A DNA stretch of 11,950 nucleotides. It comes from an uncultured Synergistaceae bacterium (GTDB lineage: Bacteria; Synergistota; Synergistia; Synergistales; Aminobacteriaceae). The notes under the pieces were generated by a model that was not told the DNA's origin, did not search any database, and saw only the letters and a program-made list of their open reading frames with translations. Numbering within the stretch: position 1 is the stretch's first letter; each line of letters starts with the position of its first letter. The position numbers and the translations under genes were made by a program. The DNA is taken from assembly GCA_937870605.1 (NCBI GenBank), contig CALMZW010000316.1:1-11950 (forward strand). Direction: 5' to 3'. This document shows positions 5,713-11,950 of this stretch, in pieces.

Positions 5713-7245
5713 ATGACACGAAAGAATGTAACGCTTGACGGGATTTCCCTGACGATTCCCGATGTGCAGGCAATAGCCCGGGAAGGGGCGACGGCAGCCC
5801 TTTCCGGGGAAGCGCAGTCGAAGATGGCGGCGTCTGCCGCCCTCGTGGCGGAATGGACGTCCGCCGACCGGGTGATTTACGGCGTGACGACGGGGTTTGG
5901 CGACCTGGCGACCGTCGCGATCGACAAGAACGACGTCCGGACATTGCAGTCCAACCTCCTGCGGAGTCACGCGTGCGGCGTCGGGGAGCCCTTCCCGGAA
6001 GACGTCGTCCGCGCGATCATGGCGCTCCGGATCAACACGCTCGCGAGAGGGCATTCGGGAATCCGGGTGTCAACGGTGCAGCGCCTGTGCGACATGCTCA
6101 ACGCCGGCATCCTTCCGGTCATCCCGAGTCAGGGGTCCGTCGGCGCAAGCGGCGACCTCTGCCCGCTTTCGCACCTCGGCATCGCCCTGCTCGGCCTTGG
6201 CGACTGTCACTATAAGGGCGAACGCATGCCCGCCGCGAAGGCCCTTTCGCACTGCGGCATGGAGCCGCTCGAACTGGAAGCCAAGGAAGGGCTCGCGCTC
6301 AACAACGGGACGGCCGCGATGGCTGCGGTGGGCGTTCTCGCCGTGTTCGACGCGCAAAACCTCGTCCGCACGGCCGATATCGCGGTCGCGATGTCGCTCG
6401 AGGCGATGCACGGCGTGACGGCCGCGTTCGATCCCAGACCCCACGCCCTCCGGCCCCACAGGGGACAGGGGCTCGTCGCGTCGAACCTTCGCCGGCTGCT
6501 CGCCGGAAGCGAGATCCTGGAACAGAACAAGGGAACGCGCGTCCAGGACGCCTATTCGCTGCGTTGCGCCCCGCAGGTCCACGGAGCCTGCCGCGACGCG
6601 ATGGATCACGTGTGGGGGGTGCTGGAAACGGAAATCAACTCCGTCACCGACAACCCGCTGATCTTCCCGGAAGACCAGGCCGTCATCAGCCAGGGGAACT
6701 TCCACGGCGAACCGCTCGCGCTCGCCATGGACTACTTCGGCATCGCGGCGGCGGAGATCGCGAGCATCTCCGAACGACGCCAGGCCCGCCTCGTCGACGA
6801 ATCCCTCTCCGGACTTCCTCCGTTCCTCGTGACGGGCAGCGGACTCAACAGCGGCTTCATGATCCCGCAATATGTCTCCGCGGCGCTCGTCTCGGAGAAC
6901 AAGGTCCTCGCGCACCCGTCGTCGGTCGATTCGATCCCCACCTCGGCGAACCAGGAGGATCACGTCTCGATGGGCGCCTATTCGGCGCGCAAGGGGCGGA
7001 CCATCCTCGAAAACGCCGTGAAGGTTCTCGGCGTGGAGCTGCTCACGGCCGCGCAGGCGCTCGACTTCAGCCTGCCGCTGACGCCCGCCGCCGGGACATC
7101 CGCCGCGCGCGACTGCGTCCGGACCGGCGCCCCGTTCGTGGAACGCGATACGTACCTGGCCCCGCTCATGGACGCCGTCTGCGGACTCGTGCGGAGCGGC
7201 GCGGTCGTCCGGGCGGTCGAAGAGCGCGTGGGACCGCTCGACTGA
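5713..7245 (+). CDS. hutH: Histidine ammonia-lyase
   Basis: HutH removes ammonia from L-histidine to give trans-urocanate, the entry step of the pathway; the enzyme is cytoplasmic and a homotetramer in known members. The 510 residues match the family length. The self-processing Ala-Ser-Gly that forms the MIO cofactor is at 145-147 in GSVGASGDLCPLSH. Residues equivalent to the active site of the Pseudomonas enzyme are all visible: Y56 in YGVTTGFG, H86 in RSHACGVGE, N198 in NNGTAAM, Y281 and R284 in QDAYSLRCAPQVHG, F330 in GNFHG and E415 in NQEDHVS. This favours histidine over phenylalanine or tyrosine, as does the hut context. GGAGG (5696-5700) is 12 bases before the ATG, with a second purine run GAAGG nearer. 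The gene has its own promoter. Confidence 0.97.
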   Translation: MTRKNVTLDGISLTIPDVQAIAREGATAALSGEAQSKMAASAALVAEWTSADRVIYGVTTGFGDLATVAIDKNDVRTLQSNLLRSHACGVGEPFPEDVVRAIMALRINTLARGHSGIRVSTVQRLCDMLNAGILPVIPSQGSVGASGDLCPLSHLGIALLGLGDCHYKGERMPAAKALSHCGMEPLELEAKEGLALNNGTAAMAAVGVLAVFDAQNLVRTADIAVAMSLEAMHGVTAAFDPRPHALRPHRGQGLVASNLRRLLAGSEILEQNKGTRVQDAYSLRCAPQVHGACRDAMDHVWGVLETEINSVTDNPLIFPEDQAVISQGNFHGEPLALAMDYFGIAAAEIASISERRQARLVDESLSGLPPFLVTGSGLNSGFMIPQYVSAALVSENKVLAHPSSVDSIPTSANQEDHVSMGAYSARKGRTILENAVKVLGVELLTAAQALDFSLPLTPAAGTSAARDCVRTGAPFVERDTYLAPLMDAVCGLVRSGAVVRAVEERVGPLD

Positions 7246-7282
7246 TCCCCGGGCGACTTCGGGAACAGACAGGAGGACAATC

Positions 7283-7930
7283 ATGAAACTCTTCGATTTG
7301 ACGGTGCGCGATTTTCTCTCGGACCTCGGCTCCGATTCCCCGGCGCCCGGCGGTGGTACGGTAGCCGCGCTCTGCGGCGCGCTCGGCGCCTCGCTCGTCG
7401 CGATGGTGGGGCGGCTCTCCGCCGGCAGGCCGGTCGCTCCGGGGACGGGTGAACAGGCGGACGTATGGGCGAAAATGGAAACGGCGGTCCGCGAGGGGGA
7501 TGAACTGTCCAAGCGGTTCCTCTCGCTCATGGAGGAAGACACGGAGGCCTTCAACGCCTACATGCAGGCGCTGAAGCTCCCGAAGGGGACGGACGACGAA
7601 AAGGCGGCGCGAAGGGCGGCAATGCAGGAGGCCATGAAGGGCGCGGCCCGCGTTCCGCTCGAGACGCTCCGCCTGTGCGAGCGGGTCGTCGCCCTTTCGC
7701 ACGACGTCGCGGCGATGGGGAACAAAAACGCGCTCTCCGACGCCGGCGTCGCGGCGCTGGCCGCGAACGCCGCTGCCGTGGGCGCGGCCTACAACGTGCG
7801 GATCAACCTGCTTTCGATCGCGGACGCGGATTTTTGCGCCCGGATGCGCTCGGACGCGCTCGCCGTTCTCGAACGCGTCGAGAAACGCGCGCACGACGTC
7901 CGGGACGTCGTCGAGCGGTCGTTCGCCTGA
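7283..7930 (+). CDS. fchA: Formimidoyltetrahydrofolate cyclodeaminase (FTCD_C/FchA-type)
   Basis: A predicted enzyme that cyclises 5-formimino-THF to 5,10-methenyl-THF and releases ammonia, completing the transfer of the histidine ring carbon to the folate pool. The 215 residues correspond to the C-terminal cyclodeaminase half of animal FTCD. The N-terminal signature SPAPGGGTVAAL is at residues 19-30, and the rest is an all-helical, alanine-rich protein with the GNKNALSDAGVAAL segment typical of the family. The same fold serves as methenyl-THF cyclohydrolase (FchA) in some clostridia, so the name is less certain than the family. The position between hutH and hutU, with ftcD in the same locus, argues for the cyclodeaminase role. 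AGGAGG lies 6 bases before the ATG, and only 37 bp separate the gene from hutH. Confidence 0.9.
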   Translation: MKLFDLTVRDFLSDLGSDSPAPGGGTVAALCGALGASLVAMVGRLSAGRPVAPGTGEQADVWAKMETAVREGDELSKRFLSLMEEDTEAFNAYMQALKLPKGTDDEKAARRAAMQEAMKGAARVPLETLRLCERVVALSHDVAAMGNKNALSDAGVAALAANAAAVGAAYNVRINLLSIADADFCARMRSDALAVLERVEKRAHDVRDVVERSFA

Positions 7931-7967
7931 GACGAAGTTTTTAAAAAAAACCGGAGGAATGAAGAAG

Positions 7968-9980
7968 ATGGACGTGCAAAAACTCTCTCGCGCCTTTGAA
8001 TGGAACGAACTGCCGGAAACGCAGCCCTTCGAGCCGGGAATCCGCAGGGCTCCGGACCGGGGATACACGCTGAACGAAGCGGACACGATCCTCGCGCTCA
8101 AGAACGCCCTCAGGTACATCCCCGAGAAGCATCACGAACGGCTCGCGCCGGAATTTCTCGAGGAACTGCGCACGCGCGGGCGGATCTACGGCTACCGATT
8201 CCGCCCGAAGGGCCGGATATGGGGCCGTCCGATCGACGAGTACCGGGGCGAATGCGTCGAAGGCAAAGCCTTCCAGGTCATGATCGACAACAACCTCGAC
8301 TTCGACGTCGCGCTCTACCCCTATGAACTCGTCACCTACGGCGAAACGGGACAGGTCTGCCAGAACTGGATGCAGTACCGGCTCATCAAGCGGTATCTCG
8401 AAATCCTCACGCGCGACCAGACGCTCGTCATCGAGTCGGGGCATCCGCTCGGACTCTTCCGGTCGCGTCCCGAAGCGCCGCGCGTCATCCTGACCAACGC
8501 GCTCATGGTCGGAATGTTCGACACGCAGGAAGACTGGCATCGCGCGATGCAGCTCGGCGTCGCCAACTACGGACAGATGACCGCGGGCGGCTGGATGTAC
8601 ATCGGACCGCAGGGCATCGTCCACGGCACCTACAACACCATCCTGAACGCCGGACGCATGAAATTCGACCGCACGGGAGACGAGAACATCCTCGCGGGGC
8701 GGCTCTTCGTCTCGTCGGGACTCGGCGGAATGAGCGGCGCGCAGCCCAAGGCGGCGGAAATCGCGGGAATCGTCGGCGTCGTCGCGGAGGTCGACCTGTC
8801 GCGGATCGAAACGCGCCATGTCCAGGGCTGGGTCAAAAAGGTTTCGGGCGACCTCGCCGAAGTATTCGCGATGGCGCGCGAATCGATGGTTAAAAAGGAA
8901 CCCATGTCCATCGCCTACCACGGCAACATCGTCGACCTGCTCGAATACGCGGACCGCGAGAACATCGGCATCGACCTCCTCTCCGACCAGACCTCCTGCC
9001 ACGCGCCCTACGACGGCGGTTACTGCCCGGCGGGAATATCGTTCGAGGAACGGACGCGGCTGCTTCACGAGGACCCCAAACGCTTCCGGACGCTCGTCGA
9101 CGCAACGCTCCGGCGGCACTTCGAGGTCGTCAAGCGGCTCGTCGCGAAGGGGACGTATTTCTTCGACTACGGCAACTCCTTCATGAAGGCCGTCTACGAC
9201 GCGGGCGCGAAAGAGATCGCGAAAAACGGACGCGACACGCTCGACGGATTCATCTTCCCGTCCTACGTCGAGGACATCATGGGACCGATGCTCTTCGATT
9301 ACGGCTATGGCCCCTTCCGGTGGGTGTGCCTTTCGGGAAGGCCGGAGGACCTCCGGAAGACCGACCGCGCCGCGATGGACGGCATCGATCCGGGGCGGCG
9401 CTTCCAGGACCGCGACAACTGGGTCTGGATCCGCGACGCGGAACGCAACGCGCTCGTCGTGGGCACGCAGGCGCGAATCCTCTACCAGGACGCCGAGGGA
9501 CGCATCCGCATCGCGCTCGCGTTCAACGACATGGTGCGCCGGGGAGAAATCGGTCCGGTCATGCTCGGACGCGACCACCACGACGTCTCGGGAACGGACA
9601 GCCCGTACCGCGAAACCGCGAATATCCGCGACGGAAGCAACATCATGGCCGACATGGCGACGCAGTGCTTCGCGGGCAACGCCGCGCGCGGCATGAGCCT
9701 CGTCGCGCTGCACAACGGCGGCGGCGTCGGCATCGGCAAGGCGATCAACGGAGGGTTCGGGCTCGTCCTCGACGGAAGCGACCGCGTGGACGACATCATC
9801 AAGAGCGCGATGAGCTGGGACGTCATGGGCGGCGTCGCGAGACGCGCGTGGGCGCGAAACGAACACGCGATCGACGTCAGCGGCGAATTCAACGGGAAAC
9901 ACCCCGACCAGCACATCACGCTGCCGCACATCGCGGACGAACGCATGCTCCGGGACCTTGTCGAACGTCCGCGACGCTGA
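7968..9980 (+). CDS. hutU: Urocanate hydratase, long (UROC1-like) form
   Basis: HutU adds water to urocanate to give 4-imidazolone-5-propanoate, using tightly bound NAD+. The 670 residues exceed the roughly 550 of the common bacterial enzyme and match the animal UROC1 type. The extra length includes an N-terminal region of about 110 residues (LALKNALRYIPEK, LAPEFLEELR, YGYRFRP) and an insertion in the second half. Conserved segments are TYGETGQV (123-130), YGQMTAGG and GPQGIVHGT (201-221), the NAD-binding GLGGMSGAQ (251-259), QTSCH, PFRWVCLSG and DHHDVSGTDSP (from 536). The start at 7968 is chosen because GGAGGA (7953-7958) touches an earlier in-frame ATG at 7959 directly, too close to initiate, but is 9 bases from 7968. 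It lies 37 bp after the cyclodeaminase gene and ends the hut transcript at a strong terminator. Confidence 0.96.
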   Translation: MDVQKLSRAFEWNELPETQPFEPGIRRAPDRGYTLNEADTILALKNALRYIPEKHHERLAPEFLEELRTRGRIYGYRFRPKGRIWGRPIDEYRGECVEGKAFQVMIDNNLDFDVALYPYELVTYGETGQVCQNWMQYRLIKRYLEILTRDQTLVIESGHPLGLFRSRPEAPRVILTNALMVGMFDTQEDWHRAMQLGVANYGQMTAGGWMYIGPQGIVHGTYNTILNAGRMKFDRTGDENILAGRLFVSSGLGGMSGAQPKAAEIAGIVGVVAEVDLSRIETRHVQGWVKKVSGDLAEVFAMARESMVKKEPMSIAYHGNIVDLLEYADRENIGIDLLSDQTSCHAPYDGGYCPAGISFEERTRLLHEDPKRFRTLVDATLRRHFEVVKRLVAKGTYFFDYGNSFMKAVYDAGAKEIAKNGRDTLDGFIFPSYVEDIMGPMLFDYGYGPFRWVCLSGRPEDLRKTDRAAMDGIDPGRRFQDRDNWVWIRDAERNALVVGTQARILYQDAEGRIRIALAFNDMVRRGEIGPVMLGRDHHDVSGTDSPYRETANIRDGSNIMADMATQCFAGNAARGMSLVALHNGGGVGIGKAINGGFGLVLDGSDRVDDIIKSAMSWDVMGGVARRAWARNEHAIDVSGEFNGKHPDQHITLPHIADERMLRDLVERPRR

Positions 9981-10001
9981 TACGCTGTTACGGTTCGGAG
10001 C

Positions 10002-10042
10002 AGAGCGGACAGGGAGGGGGCTCCCTTCCGGTCCGCTCTTTT
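10002..10042 (+). terminator. Strong intrinsic terminator after hutU
   Basis: AGAGCGGAC (10002-10010) pairs with GTCCGCTCT (10031-10039), and an inner AGGGAG pairs with CTCCCT around a GGGG loop. A short T-run (10039-10042) follows. It ends the hut operon 38 bases before the LarA-like gene. Confidence 0.85.
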
Positions 10043-10080
10043 CGCCGGACGCACATCGCGCAACGTCAGGAGTGAGTTGA

Positions 10081-11349
10081 ATGGAACGAACGATCCCCGT
10101 CCGCATCGGACGGCGTACGGAAGAATGGATCCCCGGGCGCGACGTGCTCATCCCGCAGCCGCGTCCGCATGCGATCGCGCGAAACACGCCGGAGGAGGCG
10201 CTCGCGTCCCCGATCGGGGCGGAGCCGCTGGAGGCGTTCGTCGGAACGCGGAAGCCGGTCGTGGTGATCCCCGACTCGACGCGGTCCTGGCAACGCGTTT
10301 CCCTGATGGCCCGGGCCGTGCGATCCCGTCTGGGCGACCGCCCCGTGACCTGGATCGTCGCGACCGGGCAGCACCGCGCCGCCACGGAGGACGAGTTCCG
10401 GAATCTGCTCGGCGATGCGCTTCTGCCGGGCGACGCGACGGTGTCGCACCACTGCGACCGCGTTCGCGACACGGGGCTCCGGACGAGCCGGGGGACGCCC
10501 GTAACCCTCTGTCCGGAGGTCGCGGACGCAGGCGCCGCGATCCTTGTTGGCGGCATCATCCACCACGATCTCGCGGGCTTCAGCGGCGGGCGCAAGGGAC
10601 TGATCCCCGGCGTGAGCGGGCGCGAGAGCATCCGCGCCAACCACGCGCTCTCGCTGCGGGACGGCTCGATCTGCCCCGAGGTCGGGTGCGGTCTGCTCGA
10701 CGCCAATCCCGTGGCGGAGGACATGGCCGAGTATTCGCGGCTGTGCGCGAACCGTCCGGACCTGTACCTGCTGAACGTCGTCCCCGACGGCGACGGCGCG
10801 CCATACCGCTATGTCGCGGGAGACGCGGAACGGGCGTGGAGCGAGGGGGTCCGCGTTGCGCGCGCGATCCAGACGCTCCGGATTCCGCAGAAGGTCGGCT
10901 GCGTCGTGACCTCGTGCGGCGGCTATCCCGGAGACATCGACCTCTATCAGGCCACGAAGGCCGTCTCGGCTGTCGCGGAGGTTTTGCGCCCCGGCGCGGG
11001 GCTCGTGCTCTGCGCGGACGGCGAGGAGGGCATGACGGGCGGTTTCGGAGCAGCCATGAAGCTCGGCATGGCGAGCCGCGACGCGCTTCTCGAAGAACTC
11101 GAACGGAACTTCACGATCCCCGCTTTCATCGCGCTCACGACGCTGCGCGATCTCGGGAGCCGTCCGTTTGCGCTCGTTTCATCCCTTCCGAGGGAAGCCG
11201 TCTCCCTTCCCGGCGAGATCTTCCCGACGCTCGCGCAGGCGTGGGAATGGATGCAACGCCGCGTTGCGCCGGAGCCGGTGCTGTTCGTCGGCGCGGGCAA
11301 CGGCGTCGCCGTGCGGACCGAAGACGGGAATCGCGGCGAGGGGGAATAA
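10081..11349 (+). CDS. LarA-family nickel-pincer racemase/epimerase homologue, substrate unknown
   Basis: A 422-residue protein of the LarA superfamily, cytoplasmic enzymes that racemise or epimerise 2-hydroxy acids with the nickel-pincer nucleotide cofactor. Residues equivalent to the active site of lactate racemase are present: the cofactor-binding PDSTR segment (64-68), a first catalytic His at H98 in ATGQHR, a second at H162 in HHDLAGFSGGRKG, the cofactor-linked Lys at K172, and Y289, Q290 and K293 in DLYQATKA. With all of these kept, an active enzyme is likely. Lactate itself is not assured, since LarA homologues act on several hydroxy acids. Larger accessory genes (larB, larC, larE) are not in the window. 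AGGAG (10068-10072) is 8 bases before the ATG. A strong terminator lies between hutU and this gene and no clear promoter is visible in the 38-bp gap, so expression may depend on read-through or an unrecognised promoter. Confidence 0.87.
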   Translation: MERTIPVRIGRRTEEWIPGRDVLIPQPRPHAIARNTPEEALASPIGAEPLEAFVGTRKPVVVIPDSTRSWQRVSLMARAVRSRLGDRPVTWIVATGQHRAATEDEFRNLLGDALLPGDATVSHHCDRVRDTGLRTSRGTPVTLCPEVADAGAAILVGGIIHHDLAGFSGGRKGLIPGVSGRESIRANHALSLRDGSICPEVGCGLLDANPVAEDMAEYSRLCANRPDLYLLNVVPDGDGAPYRYVAGDAERAWSEGVRVARAIQTLRIPQKVGCVVTSCGGYPGDIDLYQATKAVSAVAEVLRPGAGLVLCADGEEGMTGGFGAAMKLGMASRDALLEELERNFTIPAFIALTTLRDLGSRPFALVSSLPREAVSLPGEIFPTLAQAWEWMQRRVAPEPVLFVGAGNGVAVRTEDGNRGEGE

Positions 11350-11356
11350 CGAAAGC

Positions 11357-11400
11357 GACGAGGCCGGGAGCGATTCTCCCGGCCTCGTCCTTTGTTTTTT
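11357..11400. terminator. 14-bp perfect-stem terminator between convergent genes
   Basis: GACGAGGCCGGGAG (11357-11370) pairs perfectly with CTCCCGGCCTCGTC (11376-11389) around a CGATT loop. On the plus strand it is followed by TTTGTTTTTT, ending the LarA-like gene. On the minus strand the stem is followed by GCTTTCGTTATT, a weaker T-rich run, so it may also end the yedE-tusA transcript, whose stop is at 11410. Confidence 0.93.
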
Positions 11401-11409
11401 GAAGAGCGC

Positions 11410-11628
11410 CTACTTTTTCAGCGCCACACGGAAGTGATTGTCCTCTTCCACCGCCTCTGCCGTCCACCCCTGCGACCTCGCGTACCGCGAGACGTTCTCG
11501 CGCGCCGTCACCGTATCCACAAGGATGTCCACGCGCCCGCCGCCCAGGGAGGCGAGCGCCTTTTTCGTCCGGATCACGGGCTCGGGGCAGGAAAGCCCGC
11601 GCGCGTCAACAATCGTTACGTCACTCAT
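11410..11628 (-). CDS. TusA/SirA-family sulfur carrier protein
   Basis: A 72-residue cytoplasmic protein of the TusA (SirA/YedF/YeeD) family, which carries sulfur, and possibly selenium, as a persulfide on one cysteine. The family motif CPEP is at residues 14-17 (GLSCPEPVIRTKKAL), with Cys14 as the carrier residue. The beta-alpha-beta-alpha-beta pattern fills the whole length. It lacks the C-terminal DsrE-like domain of selenium-linked YedF. The ATG at 11628 is preceded by AGGAGGG, 8 bases away. It follows the YeeE/YedE gene by 13 bp, the same pairing as in thiosulfate uptake modules (YeeE/TsuA with YeeD/TsuB). Its job is probably to receive sulfur from the transporter; this is inferred from context. 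Confidence 0.92.
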   Translation of the reverse strand: MSDVTIVDARGLSCPEPVIRTKKALASLGGGRVDILVDTVTARENVSRYARSQGWTAEAVEEDNHFRVALKK

Positions 11629-11641
11629 CGTCCGATCCCTC

Positions 11642-11950
11642 CTATACCCTGTCCCGCGACAGGAAGCCGACCGCGAGACAGAAGACCATCCCGACCGCGA
11701 AGGCCGCCGGCGCGAAGGCCGTGATCCCTGCGCCCGACGACGCCAGGCTGAAGTTGTGCGCGAAGGCCGCGCCGACGAGCATTCCGAGGATGAAGACGCC
11801 CGCGTCGCCGTCGCCCTCGCCGCCCATGATGAGCTGCCGTCCGGGGCATCCGCCCGCGAGCGTGAACGCGAGTCCCGAAAGCGTCATCCCGAGGAAATTC
11901 CAGAGCGTATTCATGTGCGCGACGGGCTGTTTCTCGAACCCCGCGTGGAA
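11642..11950 (-). CDS. YeeE/YedE-family sulfur or selenium transporter, C-terminal part
   Basis: The last 102 codons of an integral membrane protein; the frame stays open to the right edge, so the N-terminal portion is outside the window. An ATG at 11914 exists, but the codons before it (FEKQPVAH, then MNTLWNF) continue the family pattern, so it is internal and not the start. Two or three hydrophobic segments are visible (about visible residues 18-32, 53-70 and 77-96). The GGCPGRQ motif, with a Cys at visible residue 35, and the following GGEGDGDAG are characteristic of YeeE/YedE proteins. In TsuA such cysteines pass thiosulfate through the membrane. The form with GFEKQPVAH resembles the YedE group associated with selenium metabolism. 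It is encoded 13 bp upstream of a TusA-family gene, almost certainly in one operon. Confidence 0.88.
   Translation of the reverse strand, partial: FHAGFEKQPVAHMNTLWNFLGMTLSGLAFTLAGGCPGRQLIMGGEGDGDAGVFILGMLVGAAFAHNFSLASSGAGITAFAPAAFAVGMVFCLAVGFLSRDRV

Noticed and set aside
7931..7967. The T5A8 tract between the cyclodeaminase and hutU as a terminator or programmed frameshift site
   Set aside because: No hairpin precedes the T run and it lies outside coding sequence, so neither role is supported.
7941..10724. A 927-codon minus-strand open frame across hutU and the start of the LarA-like gene
   Set aside because: It is antisense to an unmistakable urocanase, crosses a terminator hairpin, and its composition is that of a codon-bias shadow.
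11642..11914. A complete 90-residue small membrane protein starting at ATG 11914
   Set aside because: The codons upstream of that ATG continue the YeeE/YedE family sequence to the window edge, so the ATG is internal to a larger truncated gene.

Overview
The window reads as chromosomal DNA of a GC-rich bacterium, probably a strict anaerobe that ferments amino acids. It carries a complete histidine-to-glutamate pathway that ends in formimino-tetrahydrofolate, a LarA-type (nickel-pincer) enzyme homologue, and a YeeE/YedE-TusA sulfur or selenium pair. Periplasmic proteins with signal peptides suggest a diderm. Synergistota would fit this mixture best, but that is a guess from gene content; no marker gene is present.

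Left part (1-2582, minus strand). Two short transcription units point left. The upstream one is a DUF1232/YkvA-like membrane protein overlapping a small cupin. The downstream one is a secreted M48 zinc metalloprotease followed 10 bp later by a secreted protein with a CsgG/FlgT-like look, which runs off the left edge. A 9-bp inverted repeat separates the two units. From 2583 to 2722 lies a divergent promoter region where one TTGACAA block can serve as the -35 element in both directions. It is followed on the plus strand by a small SAM-dependent methyltransferase (COG3963 type) and a good intrinsic terminator at 3314-3350.

Centre (3371-10042, plus strand). The hut locus has the order ftcD, hutI, hutH, fchA-like cyclodeaminase, hutU. 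Together these convert L-histidine to urocanate (HutH), imidazolonepropionate (HutU), formiminoglutamate (HutI), then glutamate plus 5-formimino-THF (FtcD), and finally 5,10-methenyl-THF plus ammonia (cyclodeaminase). The formimino carbon is therefore saved as a one-carbon unit. No HutG, HutF, transporter or hut regulator is present in the window. ftcD and hutI overlap by ATGA. hutH has its own clear sigma-70-type promoter with a dyad over the -35 element. The urocanase is the long form of about 670 residues, resembling animal UROC1 rather than the usual bacterial enzyme of about 550 residues. A strong terminator follows hutU.

Right part (10081-11950). A LarA-family protein retains the residues for the nickel-pincer cofactor and the catalytic histidines; its substrate is unknown. 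It ends at a 14-bp perfect-stem terminator. Convergent to it, on the minus strand, are a TusA-family sulfur carrier and, upstream of that, the C-terminal part of a YeeE/YedE membrane protein cut by the right edge. No tRNA, rRNA, insertion sequence or CRISPR array was seen, and no gene-free stretch exceeds about 140 bases.
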